A stretch of 47,932 bases of DNA, from assembly GCA_937876395.1 (NCBI GenBank), contig CALEIM010000095.1, forward strand, positions 1 to 47,932. The letters are read 5' to 3'. This DNA is from an uncultured Wenzhouxiangella sp. Its GTDB lineage: Bacteria; Pseudomonadota; Gammaproteobacteria; Xanthomonadales; Wenzhouxiangellaceae. This document shows, in pieces, positions 35,813-44,883 of the stretch. The notes under the pieces are model-generated. The model was not told the DNA's origin. It made no database searches and worked only from the letters and a program-made list of their open reading frames with translations. A program made the position numbers and the translations under genes. Position 1 is the stretch's first letter. Every line of letters begins with the position of its first letter.

Positions 35813-37018
35813 TCAAATTAGCTGCTGGACAATTCGGAAACCGGCCACCCAGGTTCCAATTGCCGAGCCGAGATTGGCCAGGAAAAACACCAGCAACACT
35901 CGTGATACCCGGTTTCGCCACCAGCCGGACAGTTTTACGACGTCATCGCGCAGGGACTCGAAATCGCCGACCCGCGGCTTTCTCAGGCCGGCCTCGGCCG
36001 CTCCGGCCACCATGCCGGCGCTGATGGTCGGATTCAGTGAGGTGATCGGTGCGGCAACCATGGCCGCAGCAATGCTCAATGGGTGAGCGCCGGCGATCAA
36101 TGCGCCCAGTGCGGCCAGGCCGCCGTTGATGACAGCCCAGGTGCCGATCAGCGCCCAGCCCAGCTCGGGTGAACGTAAGAAACCAATGATGAAACCGCTA
36201 ATCACGAGCACGAGAATCAGCCAGGGGATGAAGCGTAGCAGCCTGGACGAAGGCAGTTCGGTCTTGAGCCGCTCAATGGTTTCGCCAGGTTCCTGCTCGG
36301 CCTGAAGCGCCGCGGCTGTGCCGTCCAGGTGGCCCGCACCAAGCACGGCCAGCACCTTGCGCTGCGGCTGGTCGGCGTTTTCCTGCCGCAGGCGGGCGGC
36401 CATGAACTGGTCGCGTTCGTCGATCAGGGCGTTGTGCAGCTCTGGCGCGGTTTCGGAGAACTCGCTGAAGGTCTCGGTCAGCAAATCGCCCTGCTTGAGT
36501 CGTTCGATGTCTTCTTCGGCAATCTCCTGGCGCGAAAACATGGCCATCACCAGGCCGTTGAGCATCATCCAGCGTTTCCACAGCGACAGGCTTCGGGAGG
36601 CTCGCCGCAGCGTGGTGCCAAGGTCGCGATCAATCAGCTGGATGGGCAGCTCGGCCTCGCGGGCTGCGTCGATGGCGGCTTTCATTTCCTGGCCCGGCTC
36701 AATTCCGAACTGATCGGCGATGCGCCGCTGGTAGGCCGACAAGGCCAGCGAGGCCATCAGCAGGCCGGCTTTGCGCTCGCGGATGATCTGAAACAGATCC
36801 ATGCGCCGCCAGCTTTCGCGCTCGGTCAGGCTTTGAAAGCGGGCCGGGCACAGTTCGACGGCGATCGCGTCATAGTGGCCGCTCTGGATCAGGCTTTCGA
36901 CCACTTCGGCACTGCGCCGCGACACGTGAGCGGTGCCTAGCAGGGTATAGTCTACGCCGTCGCGCTCGACGTGCCGGACCGGCTCGTCGCCAAACAGCAG
37001 TTCAGGATCCTGGCTCAT
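35813..37018 (-). CDS. TraB/PrgY-like membrane protein
   Basis: TraB-domain (PF01963) protein of about 401 aa. The N-terminal domain has the GTAHVSRRSAEVV motif and an ExxPxR-like segment (AVELCPARFQSL), the pair of elements proposed to form the active centre of the TraB/Tiki/GumN clan, and GAGHLDG later. Unlike periplasmic GumN proteins it lacks a signal peptide and ends in several membrane helices (FIPWLILVLVISGFIIGFL, LAALGALIAGAHPLSIAAAM, VLLVFFLANLGSAIG), the layout of Enterococcus pheromone-shutdown protein PrgY/TraB and archaeal homologues. Two close start codons exist (37024 and 37018); no strong ribosome binding site decides. A peptidase-like role is suggested by the clan only. Confidence 0.85.
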   Translation of the reverse strand: MSQDPELLFGDEPVRHVERDGVDYTLLGTAHVSRRSAEVVESLIQSGHYDAIAVELCPARFQSLTERESWRRMDLFQIIRERKAGLLMASLALSAYQRRIADQFGIEPGQEMKAAIDAAREAELPIQLIDRDLGTTLRRASRSLSLWKRWMMLNGLVMAMFSRQEIAEEDIERLKQGDLLTETFSEFSETAPELHNALIDERDQFMAARLRQENADQPQRKVLAVLGAGHLDGTAAALQAEQEPGETIERLKTELPSSRLLRFIPWLILVLVISGFIIGFLRSPELGWALIGTWAVINGGLAALGALIAGAHPLSIAAAMVAAPITSLNPTISAGMVAGAAEAGLRKPRVGDFESLRDDVVKLSGWWRNRVSRVLLVFFLANLGSAIGTWVAGFRIVQQLI

Positions 37019-37087
37019 CGGCATTCGACGAAGGAGAAACAGTGGCGCAGTGTAGCCGATTGGCGCGGTCGGCCGAAGGGTGGCGCT

Positions 37088-37969
37088 TCAGCCGCGCCAG
37101 CGTTTGAGCAGGTCGCCGTAGGCGTCGATGCGTCGGTCACGCAAAAATGGCCAGATGCGCCGCACCTGTTCGCTGCGCTCAAGCTTGATCGGGGCGATCA
37201 GGATCTCAGCTTCGTTGCCGGCTTCGGCGAGTATCTCGCCCTGGGGCCCGGCGATCAGGCTGTGGCCCCAGAACTCGGCATCGTATCTGCCGCCGGATCG
37301 GTCCGGCTCAAAGCCGACGCGGTTGCAGGCGGCCACCGGAATGCCGTTGGCGACCGCATGGCCGCGCTGAATTGTGCGCCAGGCGTCGAGCTGTCGATCC
37401 TGCTCATCGTCCGTGTCGGCCGGGTCGATGCCGATAGCCGTGGGATACAGCAGCAGCTCGGCCCCGGCCAGGGCCATCAATCGGGCCGCCTCCGGATACC
37501 ATTGGTCCCAGCAGATCAGCACGCCCAGGCGGCCAATCGAGGTGTTGATCGGTTCAAAACCCAGGTCGCCGGGCGTGAAATAGAATTTCTCGTTGTAGCC
37601 TGGATCATCGGGGATGTGCATCTTGCGGTAGATCCCGGCCAGGCTGCCGTCGCGTTCAAACACCAGCGCCGTATTGTGGGCCAGGCCGGGCGCGCGGTGC
37701 TCGAAAATCGAGCCGACCACGACCGCCTCGTGTTCCTTGGCCGAGCGCGACAACATGTCGGCCGTCGGCCCGTCCAGCGGCTCGGCCAGCTCGAACAGTA
37801 CCGGGTCCTGGTACTTGCAGAAATATTCCGAAGCGTGCAGTTCCGGAAGCAGCACCAGGTCGGCACCCAGGCCGGCGGCCTGGGCGATGCCATCCGCACT
37901 GGCCGCCCGGTTGTCATCCGGATCGGGGCTCATGGCGTGCTGCACCAGACCGATATTGAACGTTTTCAT
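37088..37969 (-). CDS. aguB: N-carbamoylputrescine amidase
   Basis: Nitrilase-family hydrolase converting N-carbamoylputrescine to putrescine, CO2 and ammonia. From ATG 37969 the 293-aa product has the catalytic triad E43 (LLPELHASEYF), K116 (YRKMHIPDDPGY) and C153 (GVLICWDQWYPEA). YFCKYQD and NRVGFEP are typical of the carbamoylputrescine branch. The ATG lies 2 nt after the aguA stop; a TTG two codons earlier overlaps that stop. With aguA it forms the agmatine-to-putrescine route; arginine decarboxylase is not in the window. Confidence 0.95.
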   Translation of the reverse strand: MKTFNIGLVQHAMSPDPDDNRAASADGIAQAAGLGADLVLLPELHASEYFCKYQDPVLFELAEPLDGPTADMLSRSAKEHEAVVVGSIFEHRAPGLAHNTALVFERDGSLAGIYRKMHIPDDPGYNEKFYFTPGDLGFEPINTSIGRLGVLICWDQWYPEAARLMALAGAELLLYPTAIGIDPADTDDEQDRQLDAWRTIQRGHAVANGIPVAACNRVGFEPDRSGGRYDAEFWGHSLIAGPQGEILAEAGNEAEILIAPIKLERSEQVRRIWPFLRDRRIDAYGDLLKRWRG

Positions 37970-37971
37970 GC

Positions 37972-38961
37972 TCAAGCAAGAGCTGCTGGAATCTGCATGG
38001 CCGCGCAGTGCGGTCCGCCCGATTGGCTGATCATGGTGGTCGCCGGCACCGCCACGATCGAGCGTTCCGGCAGCAGCTCGGCAAGCAGGGCGCGGGTCGG
38101 GTCATCATGTCGACTGCCAAACGCCGGCACCAGGCAGGCACCGTTGACGAACAGAAAATTCACGTAGCTGGCCGGGCCGGCGGGCTTGATGTCGTCAATT
38201 GCCGGCAGGGCAATCAGCCGGTATTCGCGGCCTTCGTGAGTGCGCAGGCCTTCGAGCTGACCACGCAGGCGGTCATTGCGCGTCCGATCCGCCTGAATCT
38301 GGTAAACGATCGTGTCGCTATTGATGAAGCGCGCCAGCGTGTCGATGTGGCCATCGGTATCGTCGCCGGATGCGCCTTCAATATCAATCCCGATGACCTG
38401 CTCGACCTTGAGCAGATCGTGCAGCTCGTGGTCGATTTCACGCTCATCGAGGTGGGGATGGCGAAGGCGTAGACAGTGCCAGTTGACCAGTAGTCGGCCC
38501 TGACCGTCGCTGTCGATTGCGCCGCCTTCAAGTTCGAACAGAGACTGACGAAAGTCGAAGCGATCGAACAGCTCATGGCGGGCCAGATGCGTGTTGACCC
38601 GATTGTCGAGAGTCGCCGAGAACTTGCCGCCCCAGCCGTTGAACTGGAAGTCCATGGCCAGACGTTGACCGGCATTAACCAGGGTGACCGGTCCGTAATC
38701 ACGACACCAAGTGTCGTCATATCTTACCGGCAAGAAATGCAGATTGGATCGTTTAGTGGGTAGTCCCTCCGGTTCGGACTCATCGGGCGGAACCAGCAGA
38801 ATGACGGCCTGAAACTGCAGAATGGTCTTGATCAGGGTGCGATATTCGTCGTGAATTGCGTCAAGACGAGAATGCCAGTCCGAGTTTTTCGCAGGCCAGG
38901 CCAGCAGCGTGGCAGTCTGCTGCTCCCACTCGGCTGGAAGTCGGTAACGGTTATGTCTCAT
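37972..38961 (-). CDS. aguA: Agmatine deiminase
   Basis: Hydrolyses agmatine to N-carbamoylputrescine and ammonia. The 329-aa product belongs to the PPAD (Porphyromonas-type) deiminase family: N-terminal RLPAEWEQQTATLLAWP, the guanidinium-binding DDTWCRDYGP, LFELEGGAID, GDDTDGHIDTLARF (His/Asp) and the C-terminal Cys nucleophile C319 in SQSGGPHCAAMQIP. First gene of the aguA-aguB pair, nearly touching aguB. Confidence 0.95.
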   Translation of the reverse strand: MRHNRYRLPAEWEQQTATLLAWPAKNSDWHSRLDAIHDEYRTLIKTILQFQAVILLVPPDESEPEGLPTKRSNLHFLPVRYDDTWCRDYGPVTLVNAGQRLAMDFQFNGWGGKFSATLDNRVNTHLARHELFDRFDFRQSLFELEGGAIDSDGQGRLLVNWHCLRLRHPHLDEREIDHELHDLLKVEQVIGIDIEGASGDDTDGHIDTLARFINSDTIVYQIQADRTRNDRLRGQLEGLRTHEGREYRLIALPAIDDIKPAGPASYVNFLFVNGACLVPAFGSRHDDPTRALLAELLPERSIVAVPATTMISQSGGPHCAAMQIPAALA

Positions 38962-38983
38962 GCCTGCCGACCTGCCCGGAGAT

Positions 38984-39310
38984 TCAGTGTTCTGACCACG
39001 CTTCGGTTTCTCGTATCAGCGCCTCGTCACGCAAAACGCTTTCGATGACCAGGTCGTATTCAAAAAAGACGCTGTAATCGCGATAGACCCAGCGGGTGAT
39101 CGGCGGATCGCCGACCGCAGAGCGCCTGTGATCGGGGCTGCCGTAGCGGCTCTCCACCTGATCCATGCTCAGGCCGTTTTCCGGCAGGTCATGCAGCATC
39201 CGATCGCGAACCTTTTCGATCAACAGCACATCTCCTGCGGTCGCCGTTGCGGCCACCATCGTTATCAAAGCCGTCCCCCAAACCAGCTTGCCCAGTCGTG
39301 TTCGAATCAT
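38984..39310 (-). CDS. Small exported BamE/SmpA-like domain protein
   Basis: A 108-aa exported protein. From ATG 39310 (GAGG 8 nt upstream) it begins with a signal peptide, MIRTRLGKLVWGTALITMV, ending near ATATAGD; the longer frame upstream is not supported. The mature part has GLSMDQVESRYGSPDHRRSAVGDPP followed by ITRWVYRDYSVFFEYDLVIESVL, a helix-plus-strands pattern like SmpA/BamE or related small periplasmic domains. There is no lipobox Cys, so it is probably periplasmic. Function unknown; similar short proteins are common in gammaproteobacteria. It is placed between rsgA and aguA on the same strand. Confidence 0.75.
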   Translation of the reverse strand: MIRTRLGKLVWGTALITMVAATATAGDVLLIEKVRDRMLHDLPENGLSMDQVESRYGSPDHRRSAVGDPPITRWVYRDYSVFFEYDLVIESVLRDEALIRETEAWSEH

Positions 39311-39430
39311 GGTGCAGTCCTCTGGTTCAACCCTCGCGGCTTGCCCGCTGAAAAGCGCGGCAAGTTTGAATGAAAATAGTAGCATAAGGCCCGACTGAAG
39401 ACGCCGGCTGCTGCTTTGTCGGACCCGTTG

Positions 39431-40306
39431 CTATGGGCCGAGCCGCTCCTGCTCGGCGAGCAGCCTGAGCCAGGCCTGATGACGGCTGGCCGGCAGCTGG
39501 CCGGTTTGTGCAGCTTGGCTGACTGCGCAGCCGGGCTCGGTCTGATGCCGACAGTTGCGGAAGCGGCACTGAGCCGCATGTTCGGCAAATTCGGGAAAGC
39601 CCAGCGCCAGCTTTTCAGGCTCCATTTTCCACAGGCCGTACTCCCACACGCCGGGGCTGTCGATCAGCCAGGCATTCCCGGCGTAGCGATGGGCGGTGGC
39701 CGTGGTTGTGGTGTGGGTGCCTTTGCCGGTGACCTGGGAAAGCCGGCCGGTCTGAATCGCCAGATCAGGGATCAGGGCGTTGAGCAGGGATGATTTTCCC
39801 ACCCCGGACTGGCCGGCAAACAGGCTCACGCCGTTTTGAATATGCGCCTCAAGCGCGCCGAGCTCGGTCTGTTTTCGGCAGCAGGTGGAAACGACGGTGT
39901 AACCCAGCCCGGCCAAAGTTTCCAGCTCGCTGAACGGCGGCTGATCCGGGCAGGCAAGGTCGGATTTGTTGACCACGATCAGCGGTTCGACACCGAGAAT
40001 CAAAGCGGCCGCCAGATAACGATGAATCAGATCGCGGCTGGGTGCCGGCTGCGGGGCAATGACGATCGCGGCGCGATCCAGGTTGGCGGCAATCGGGCGA
40101 AAACGGCCGCGGGTGTCACCGCGCCCGAACAGATTGCTGCGGTCAAGAATCTCTGTGAGCGTGCCCGCCGGGTCAAGATGGACCAGGTCGCCGGGCAGGG
40201 GGCGGCCGATGCGGCGCGGAAAGTGGATAGCGCGCAGCTCGCCGTCAACCCAGGCCACGCCGTGATTGGCGTGCGCCTGAATTACCCGAAACGGGCCGCC
40301 TGTCAT
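39431..40306 (-). CDS. rsgA: Ribosome small-subunit-dependent GTPase A
   Basis: Late-stage 30S assembly GTPase. At 291 aa it shows the circular permutation of this family: an N-terminal OB-fold, then G4 NKSD (113-116), then the P-loop GQSGVGKSS (165-173), then G3 DSPG (216-219). The C-terminal zinc knuckle has C247, C252, H254 and C260. The OB-fold is slightly shorter than in E. coli. It diverges from orn with a 56-bp gap, an arrangement found in many gammaproteobacteria. Confidence 0.96.
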   Translation of the reverse strand: MTGGPFRVIQAHANHGVAWVDGELRAIHFPRRIGRPLPGDLVHLDPAGTLTEILDRSNLFGRGDTRGRFRPIAANLDRAAIVIAPQPAPSRDLIHRYLAAALILGVEPLIVVNKSDLACPDQPPFSELETLAGLGYTVVSTCCRKQTELGALEAHIQNGVSLFAGQSGVGKSSLLNALIPDLAIQTGRLSQVTGKGTHTTTTATAHRYAGNAWLIDSPGVWEYGLWKMEPEKLALGFPEFAEHAAQCRFRNCRHQTEPGCAVSQAAQTGQLPASRHQAWLRLLAEQERLGP

Positions 40307-40324
40307 CGGCCCCGGCCGTGCTGG

Positions 40325-40330
40325 TATAGT
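40325..40330 (+). promoter_or_regulatory. -10 box of orn
   Basis: TATAGT on the plus strand in the 56-bp rsgA/orn gap would give a leader of roughly 26 nt before the orn ATG. Confidence 0.4.
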
Positions 40331-40362
40331 GCCGAACCTGTCTTTTGGCTGACGACGCTCAC

Positions 40363-40911
40363 ATGCACGAAAACAACCTGATCTGGATCGATCTGGAAAT
40401 GACCGGGCTCGATTCGTCCAGCGATACCATCATCGAGATTGCCACCGTGGTCACCGATGCCCAACTCAATGAGCTCGGCGTGGGGCCTGAGCTGGCAATT
40501 TCCACCCCGCAGGCGGTGCTTGCGGCAATGGACGAATGGAATACCCAAACCCACACCGAGTCGGGCCTGGTTCGCCGATGTCTTGATTCGGAGGTCAGCC
40601 TGGCCGAGGCTGAGCGTCGCACCCTGGATTTCCTGCAACAGCATGTGCCCGCGCGGACCTCGCCGATGTGCGGCAATTCCATTTGTCAGGATCGACGCTT
40701 CATGGCGCGCCTGATGCCTGAACTGGAAGGCTTTTTTCATTACCGGAATCTCGATGTGTCGACCCTCAAGGAACTGGCCCGGCGCTGGGCCCCGCGGGTG
40801 GCCGAGGGCTTTACCAAGGAGTCCAGCCATCGGGCGCTTGAGGATATCAGGGATTCGGTCGATGAGCTGCGCCACTACCGGCGCTTCATGGGTGCGCTGG
40901 CCGGGCTGTGA
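40363..40911 (+). CDS. orn: Oligoribonuclease
   Basis: 3'-5' exonuclease that degrades di- to penta-ribonucleotides and is essential for clearing pGpG in many gammaproteobacteria. The start at 40363 (MHENNLIWIDLEMTGLD) gives 182 aa, the usual size; an in-frame TTG at 40345 is unlikely. DEDDh residues are D10 and E12 (WIDLEMTG), D110 (ICQDRRF), H156 and D161 (ESSHRALEDIRDS). It converges on ppsA. Confidence 0.97.
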   Translation: MHENNLIWIDLEMTGLDSSSDTIIEIATVVTDAQLNELGVGPELAISTPQAVLAAMDEWNTQTHTESGLVRRCLDSEVSLAEAERRTLDFLQQHVPARTSPMCGNSICQDRRFMARLMPELEGFFHYRNLDVSTLKELARRWAPRVAEGFTKESSHRALEDIRDSVDELRHYRRFMGALAGL

Positions 40912-40958
40912 GCCCGGCCTGATCAACGCCGCTTCTGCCTGGGCCCGGCCCCACCGGC

Positions 40959-43325
40959 TCAGGCGCTGCGCTGCTCGGCCAGCTTGCGCCAGGTATCGAC
41001 CACGGTGTCGGGGTTGAGCGACATGCTTTCGATACCCTGATCCATCAGCCATTCGGCCAGATCCGGATGGTCGGATGGCCCCTGTCCGCAGATGCCGATG
41101 TACTTGCCCTGGGCGCGGCAGGCCTTGATGGCCAGAGCCAGCATGGCTTTGACGGCCGGGTCGCGCTCGTCAAAACGGTGGGCAACCAGGCTGGAATCGC
41201 GGTCCAGGCCCAGTGTCAACTGGGTCATGTCATTGGAGCCGATCGAAAAGCCGTCGAAATATTCGAGAAAGGCCTCGGCGCAGATCGCGTTGGACGGCAG
41301 TTCACACATCATGATCAGCTTGAGATCCTGCTCGCCGCGTTTGAGGCCGAAGCGATCCATGACCTCGACGACCTCACGCGCCTCGTCGACGGTGCGCACG
41401 AACGGAATCATGGCCCAGACGTGGTCGAAGCCCATTTCTTCGCGCACTTTGCGCAGCGCACGGCATTCCAGCTCGAAGGCCGGCTGGAACTGTTCGTCGA
41501 CATAGCGTGAGGCACCGCGCCAGCCGATCATGGGGTTTTCTTCGCTGGGCTCGTAGCGATCGCCGCCGATCAGGTTGGCGTATTCATTCGACTTGAAGTC
41601 AGACAGGCGAACGATCACCGGATTGGGCCCGAACGGCGCGGCAATGGTGGCGATGCCTTCGGCCAGTTTGTCGACGTAGAACTGCACTGGATCGGCGTAG
41701 CCGGCTGTGCGGCGGTCGATTTCGGCTTTTACCTGGTCGTTCTGACCGGCATAGTCGAGCAGGGCGAGCGGGTGAATGCCGATCAGGCGGTTGATGATGA
41801 ATTCCAGCCGTGCCAGGCCGATGCCGTGGTTGGGAATCATGGCAAAGTCGAACGCCCGGTCGGGATTGGCGACGTTCATCATGATTTTCAGCGGCGCCTC
41901 CGGCATCTCGTCGAAGGAGTCTTCGCTGACGCTGAATTCAAGCTGACCGCTGTAGATGTAGCCGGTATCGCCCTCGCTGCAGGAAACGGTCACCTCGGTC
42001 TTGTCGGCGATACGGGTCGTTGCATCACCGCAGCCGACCACGGCCGGAATGCCCAGTTCACGGGCGATGATGGCGGCGTGGCAGGTGCGTCCGCCGCGGT
42101 TGGTGACGATGGCAGAAGCGCGCTTCATGACCGGCTCCCAGTCCGGGTCGGTCATGTCGGTCACCAGCACGTCGCCGTCCTCGACTTCGTGAATTTGCTC
42201 GACCGAATCAATCACCCGGGCCTTGCCCTGACCGATGCGTTGGCCGATCGCCCGGCCTTCGGCGAGCACTGGGCCTCGGGATTCAAGCCGGAAGCGCTCC
42301 AGCGTCTGGCCGCTCCGGCTTTTGACCGTCTCGGGTCGGGCCTGGAGGATGAACAGCTCGCCGGTTTCACCATCCTTGCCCCACTCGACGTCCATCGGAC
42401 GGCCGTAGTGTTCCTCAATGGTCAGAGCCATTTTGGCCAGGGCGGTAGCCTCGGCGTCGCTGATCGAGAACTGCCGGCACTCGGCCTCGGACGTGTCTTC
42501 GGTGTGCACGCCGCCGCCGGCGCCGTCGCTATACACCATGCGGGTGGCCTTGGTGCCCAGGGTACGACGCAGCACCGCCGGCTTGTCGGCACGCAGATTG
42601 GGCTTGAACAGGTAGAACTCGTCGGGATTGACCGCGCCTTGAACCACCGATTCACCCAACCCGTAGCTTGAGGTGATGAAAACCACTTCGCGATAGCCGG
42701 ATTCGGTATCGAGAGTGAACAGCACGCCCGACGAGCCGGAGCCGGCGCGCACCATAAGCTGGATGCCGGCGGACAAAGCCACATCATGGTGATCAAACCC
42801 CTGATGCACCCGGTAGGCAATCGCCCGGTCGGTGTACAGGCTGGCGAAAACGGCGTGGATTTTTTCGAGTACGGCCTCAATGCCGCACACGTTGAGGAAG
42901 GATTCCTGCTGTCCGGCAAAGGATGCCTCGGGCAGGTCTTCGGCGGTGGCCGAAGAGCGCACGGCCACGGCCAGTTTGGCGCCGTAGCGCGCTTCCAGCC
43001 GGGCGTAGGCATCGCGAACTTCGCGTTCGAGATCGTCGGGCAGCGGCGTTTCCATGATCCACCGGCGAATCTCGTCGCCGACCTTTGCCAGGGCGCGGGT
43101 ATCGTCGACGTCGAGATCGGCCAGCGCCTCGGCAATGCGCCGGTCCAGGCCCGACCGTGCGAGGAACCGCCTGAATGCTTCGGCCGTGGTGGCGAAACCG
43201 CCGGGCACGTTGACCCCCAGGTCATTCAGATGGGTGATCATTTCCCCCAGCGAAGCGTTCTTGCCGCCGACCTGGTCCAGGTCGCCCATGCCAAGCTCAT
43301 TGAGCCAAAGGATATACTTGGACAC
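40959..43325 (-). CDS. ppsA: Phosphoenolpyruvate synthase
   Basis: Converts pyruvate and ATP to phosphoenolpyruvate, AMP and phosphate in gluconeogenesis. The 788-aa product has the ATP-grasp N-terminal domain (GGKNASLGEMI, VAVRSSATAEDLPEASFAGQ), the phosphohistidine domain GGRTCHAAIIARELGIPAVVGCG (His near 420), and the C-terminal PEP/pyruvate TIM barrel ending in GSNDMTQLTLGLDRDS and GICGQGPSDHPD. The start is GTG at 43325 with GGAG 6 nt upstream. The divergently encoded ppsR regulates it by reversible phosphorylation of a Thr near the catalytic His. Confidence 0.97.
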   Translation of the reverse strand: MSKYILWLNELGMGDLDQVGGKNASLGEMITHLNDLGVNVPGGFATTAEAFRRFLARSGLDRRIAEALADLDVDDTRALAKVGDEIRRWIMETPLPDDLEREVRDAYARLEARYGAKLAVAVRSSATAEDLPEASFAGQQESFLNVCGIEAVLEKIHAVFASLYTDRAIAYRVHQGFDHHDVALSAGIQLMVRAGSGSSGVLFTLDTESGYREVVFITSSYGLGESVVQGAVNPDEFYLFKPNLRADKPAVLRRTLGTKATRMVYSDGAGGGVHTEDTSEAECRQFSISDAEATALAKMALTIEEHYGRPMDVEWGKDGETGELFILQARPETVKSRSGQTLERFRLESRGPVLAEGRAIGQRIGQGKARVIDSVEQIHEVEDGDVLVTDMTDPDWEPVMKRASAIVTNRGGRTCHAAIIARELGIPAVVGCGDATTRIADKTEVTVSCSEGDTGYIYSGQLEFSVSEDSFDEMPEAPLKIMMNVANPDRAFDFAMIPNHGIGLARLEFIINRLIGIHPLALLDYAGQNDQVKAEIDRRTAGYADPVQFYVDKLAEGIATIAAPFGPNPVIVRLSDFKSNEYANLIGGDRYEPSEENPMIGWRGASRYVDEQFQPAFELECRALRKVREEMGFDHVWAMIPFVRTVDEAREVVEVMDRFGLKRGEQDLKLIMMCELPSNAICAEAFLEYFDGFSIGSNDMTQLTLGLDRDSSLVAHRFDERDPAVKAMLALAIKACRAQGKYIGICGQGPSDHPDLAEWLMDQGIESMSLNPDTVVDTWRKLAEQRSA

Positions 43326-43378
43326 TAGAACTCCAACAAAGCCAAACGGATTCCTCCATTGTAACCGGCGAAGGGCCC

Positions 43379-44206
43379 ATGCGACGAACGGTTTTCTTTA
43401 TATCCGACGGTACGGCGATCACCGCCGAAACCTTCGGTCACAGCCTGATGACCCAGTTTTCCAACGTCGAGTTTCGGCAGGTGAGACTGCCTTTTGTCGA
43501 CACGCCGAGCAAGGCACGTGATGCGATGGCGCTGATTGATCGGGCCGGGCAGATGGACGATGGCCTCAAACCGCTGGTATTCAGCACCATCGTTGACGGC
43601 AAGATCGCGGCCATACTGGCTGAGGCGGACTGCCATCTGTTTGACATGTTCACGACCTTCATGGAGCCGATGGAGCAGGCGCTGGATGTGTCGCGCTCGC
43701 CGCGCGTTGGCCAGGCCCACGGCATGGGTGACAGCAAAGGCTACGAAGATCGCATGGAGGCGACCAATTACGCGCTCACCCATGATGACGGCATTTCCAC
43801 CCGCCTGGACGCTGCCGATGTGATCCTGGTCGGCGTGTCGCGTTCGGGCAAGACGCCGACCTGCCTGTACATGGCCCTGCATTACGGTATCAAGGCGGCC
43901 AATTATCCGCTGACCGAGGAAGATCTTGAGCAGCCCAGGTTGCCGCCGTTTCTGCGCAAACATCGTCACAAGCTGTTCGGCCTGAGCATCGATCCACAGC
44001 GCCTGGCACAAATTCGCGAGGCCCGTCGCCCCGGCAGCCGCTATGCCTCGCTCAAGCAGTGCCGCTACGAGGTCGAGGCGGCCGAAGCGTTGCTGCGAAC
44101 CGAGGGCGTTTCGACCCTGTCGTCCACGGTCACCTCGATCGAGGAGCTGGCCAGCCGCATTCTGCTCAAGCTTGGCGAGTCGGGAAATGGTCTGGGGAAA
44201 TCCTGA
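43379..44206 (+). CDS. ppsR: PEP synthase regulatory kinase/phosphorylase
   Basis: Bifunctional regulator (DUF299 family) that inactivates PEP synthase by ADP-dependent phosphorylation and reactivates it by phosphate-dependent dephosphorylation. The 275-aa product has the P-loop GVSRSGKTP (152-160) and the family opening RRTVFFISDGTAITAETFG. It diverges from its target ppsA with only 53 bp between, so the two promoters overlap. Confidence 0.96.
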   Translation: MRRTVFFISDGTAITAETFGHSLMTQFSNVEFRQVRLPFVDTPSKARDAMALIDRAGQMDDGLKPLVFSTIVDGKIAAILAEADCHLFDMFTTFMEPMEQALDVSRSPRVGQAHGMGDSKGYEDRMEATNYALTHDDGISTRLDAADVILVGVSRSGKTPTCLYMALHYGIKAANYPLTEEDLEQPRLPPFLRKHRHKLFGLSIDPQRLAQIREARRPGSRYASLKQCRYEVEAAEALLRTEGVSTLSSTVTSIEELASRILLKLGESGNGLGKS

Positions 44207-44210
44207 AATC

Positions 44211-44246
44211 CGAGAGGGAATTCGATAGGGAATCCGATAGGGAAAT
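44211..44246 (+). repeat. Three tandem 12-bp repeats after ppsR
   Basis: Three units of CGATAGGGAATC, with one to three differences each, follow the ppsR stop codon by 4 bp. They contain no reading frame of their own and lie before the promoter of the DUF1249 gene. Copy number is likely unstable. Confidence 0.8.
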
Positions 44247-44280
44247 TCGCCAGGGGCTGGCAGTTTTTCCCGCCGCCTGA

Positions 44281-44286
44281 TATGCT
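44281..44286 (+). promoter_or_regulatory. Extended -10 promoter of the DUF1249 gene
   Basis: TATGCT is preceded by TGA, forming an extended -10 (TGnTATGCT), and is followed by 8 nt before the ATG at 44295. Transcription would start at or within 1-2 nt of the ATG. Confidence 0.45.
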
Positions 44287-44294
44287 CGCCCGCC

Positions 44295-44789
44295 ATGCTC
44301 ACTACCACGCGCCAACAGCAGCCATCGAGCCGGATACTGGCCCGCCGCCTGCCCGAGTTGCACAGTGCCCTGTACCGGGCGCTGAACGTACTGCTGCCCG
44401 ATGACATGATCACTACGGACCATCTGATTTCGCGGGTTGACGATGGTCCCGAGCTGTACCTGGAGGTCATTGACCGCCACCCCTACACGACCTTTTTGCG
44501 CCTGTCCTACATCATTGGCGCCGAGCGCGCGCTCAATCCCAACGCGCATGTGCGCATCTATCACGACGCTGCCATGGCCGAGGCGACTGCCTTCAGTCCG
44601 CAGCAGGGAATTCAGCGCTTCGCCGGCCCTGATCTGGCCATCAACGGCCTGGTGGTGCGCAGTTGGAGGCTCAACCGGGCCCTGCTGAAATGGATTGATT
44701 ACCTGATCGCCCAGGGCCACAGCGCCGAAACGATGCGCCCGGCAGGCGACAGCCAGGTGCTGGAAAGCAGAATGGCGCCGGAAGCCTGA
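44295..44789 (+). CDS. DUF1249 protein (YqiB-like)
   Basis: A 164-aa soluble protein of unknown function. Marks of the family are LYRALNVLLPDD, LYLEVIDRHPYTTFLRLSY, NAHVRIYHDAAMAEATAF and LLKWIDYLIAQGH near the end. In E. coli the relative yqiB lies beside nudF and cpdA; neither is next to it here. No ribosome binding site is seen, in keeping with the extended -10 box ending 8 nt before the ATG. Confidence 0.88.
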   Translation: MLTTTRQQQPSSRILARRLPELHSALYRALNVLLPDDMITTDHLISRVDDGPELYLEVIDRHPYTTFLRLSYIIGAERALNPNAHVRIYHDAAMAEATAFSPQQGIQRFAGPDLAINGLVVRSWRLNRALLKWIDYLIAQGHSAETMRPAGDSQVLESRMAPEA

Positions 44790-44883
44790 GTCCCGGCTTG
44801 CCCGCCCCTTGGGCGGAACGAATACGGTCAATTTTGAACAGCGTGTTTTGGCGTTTGTTCTGTTCAGCCCTGGCCGCTTGGTT

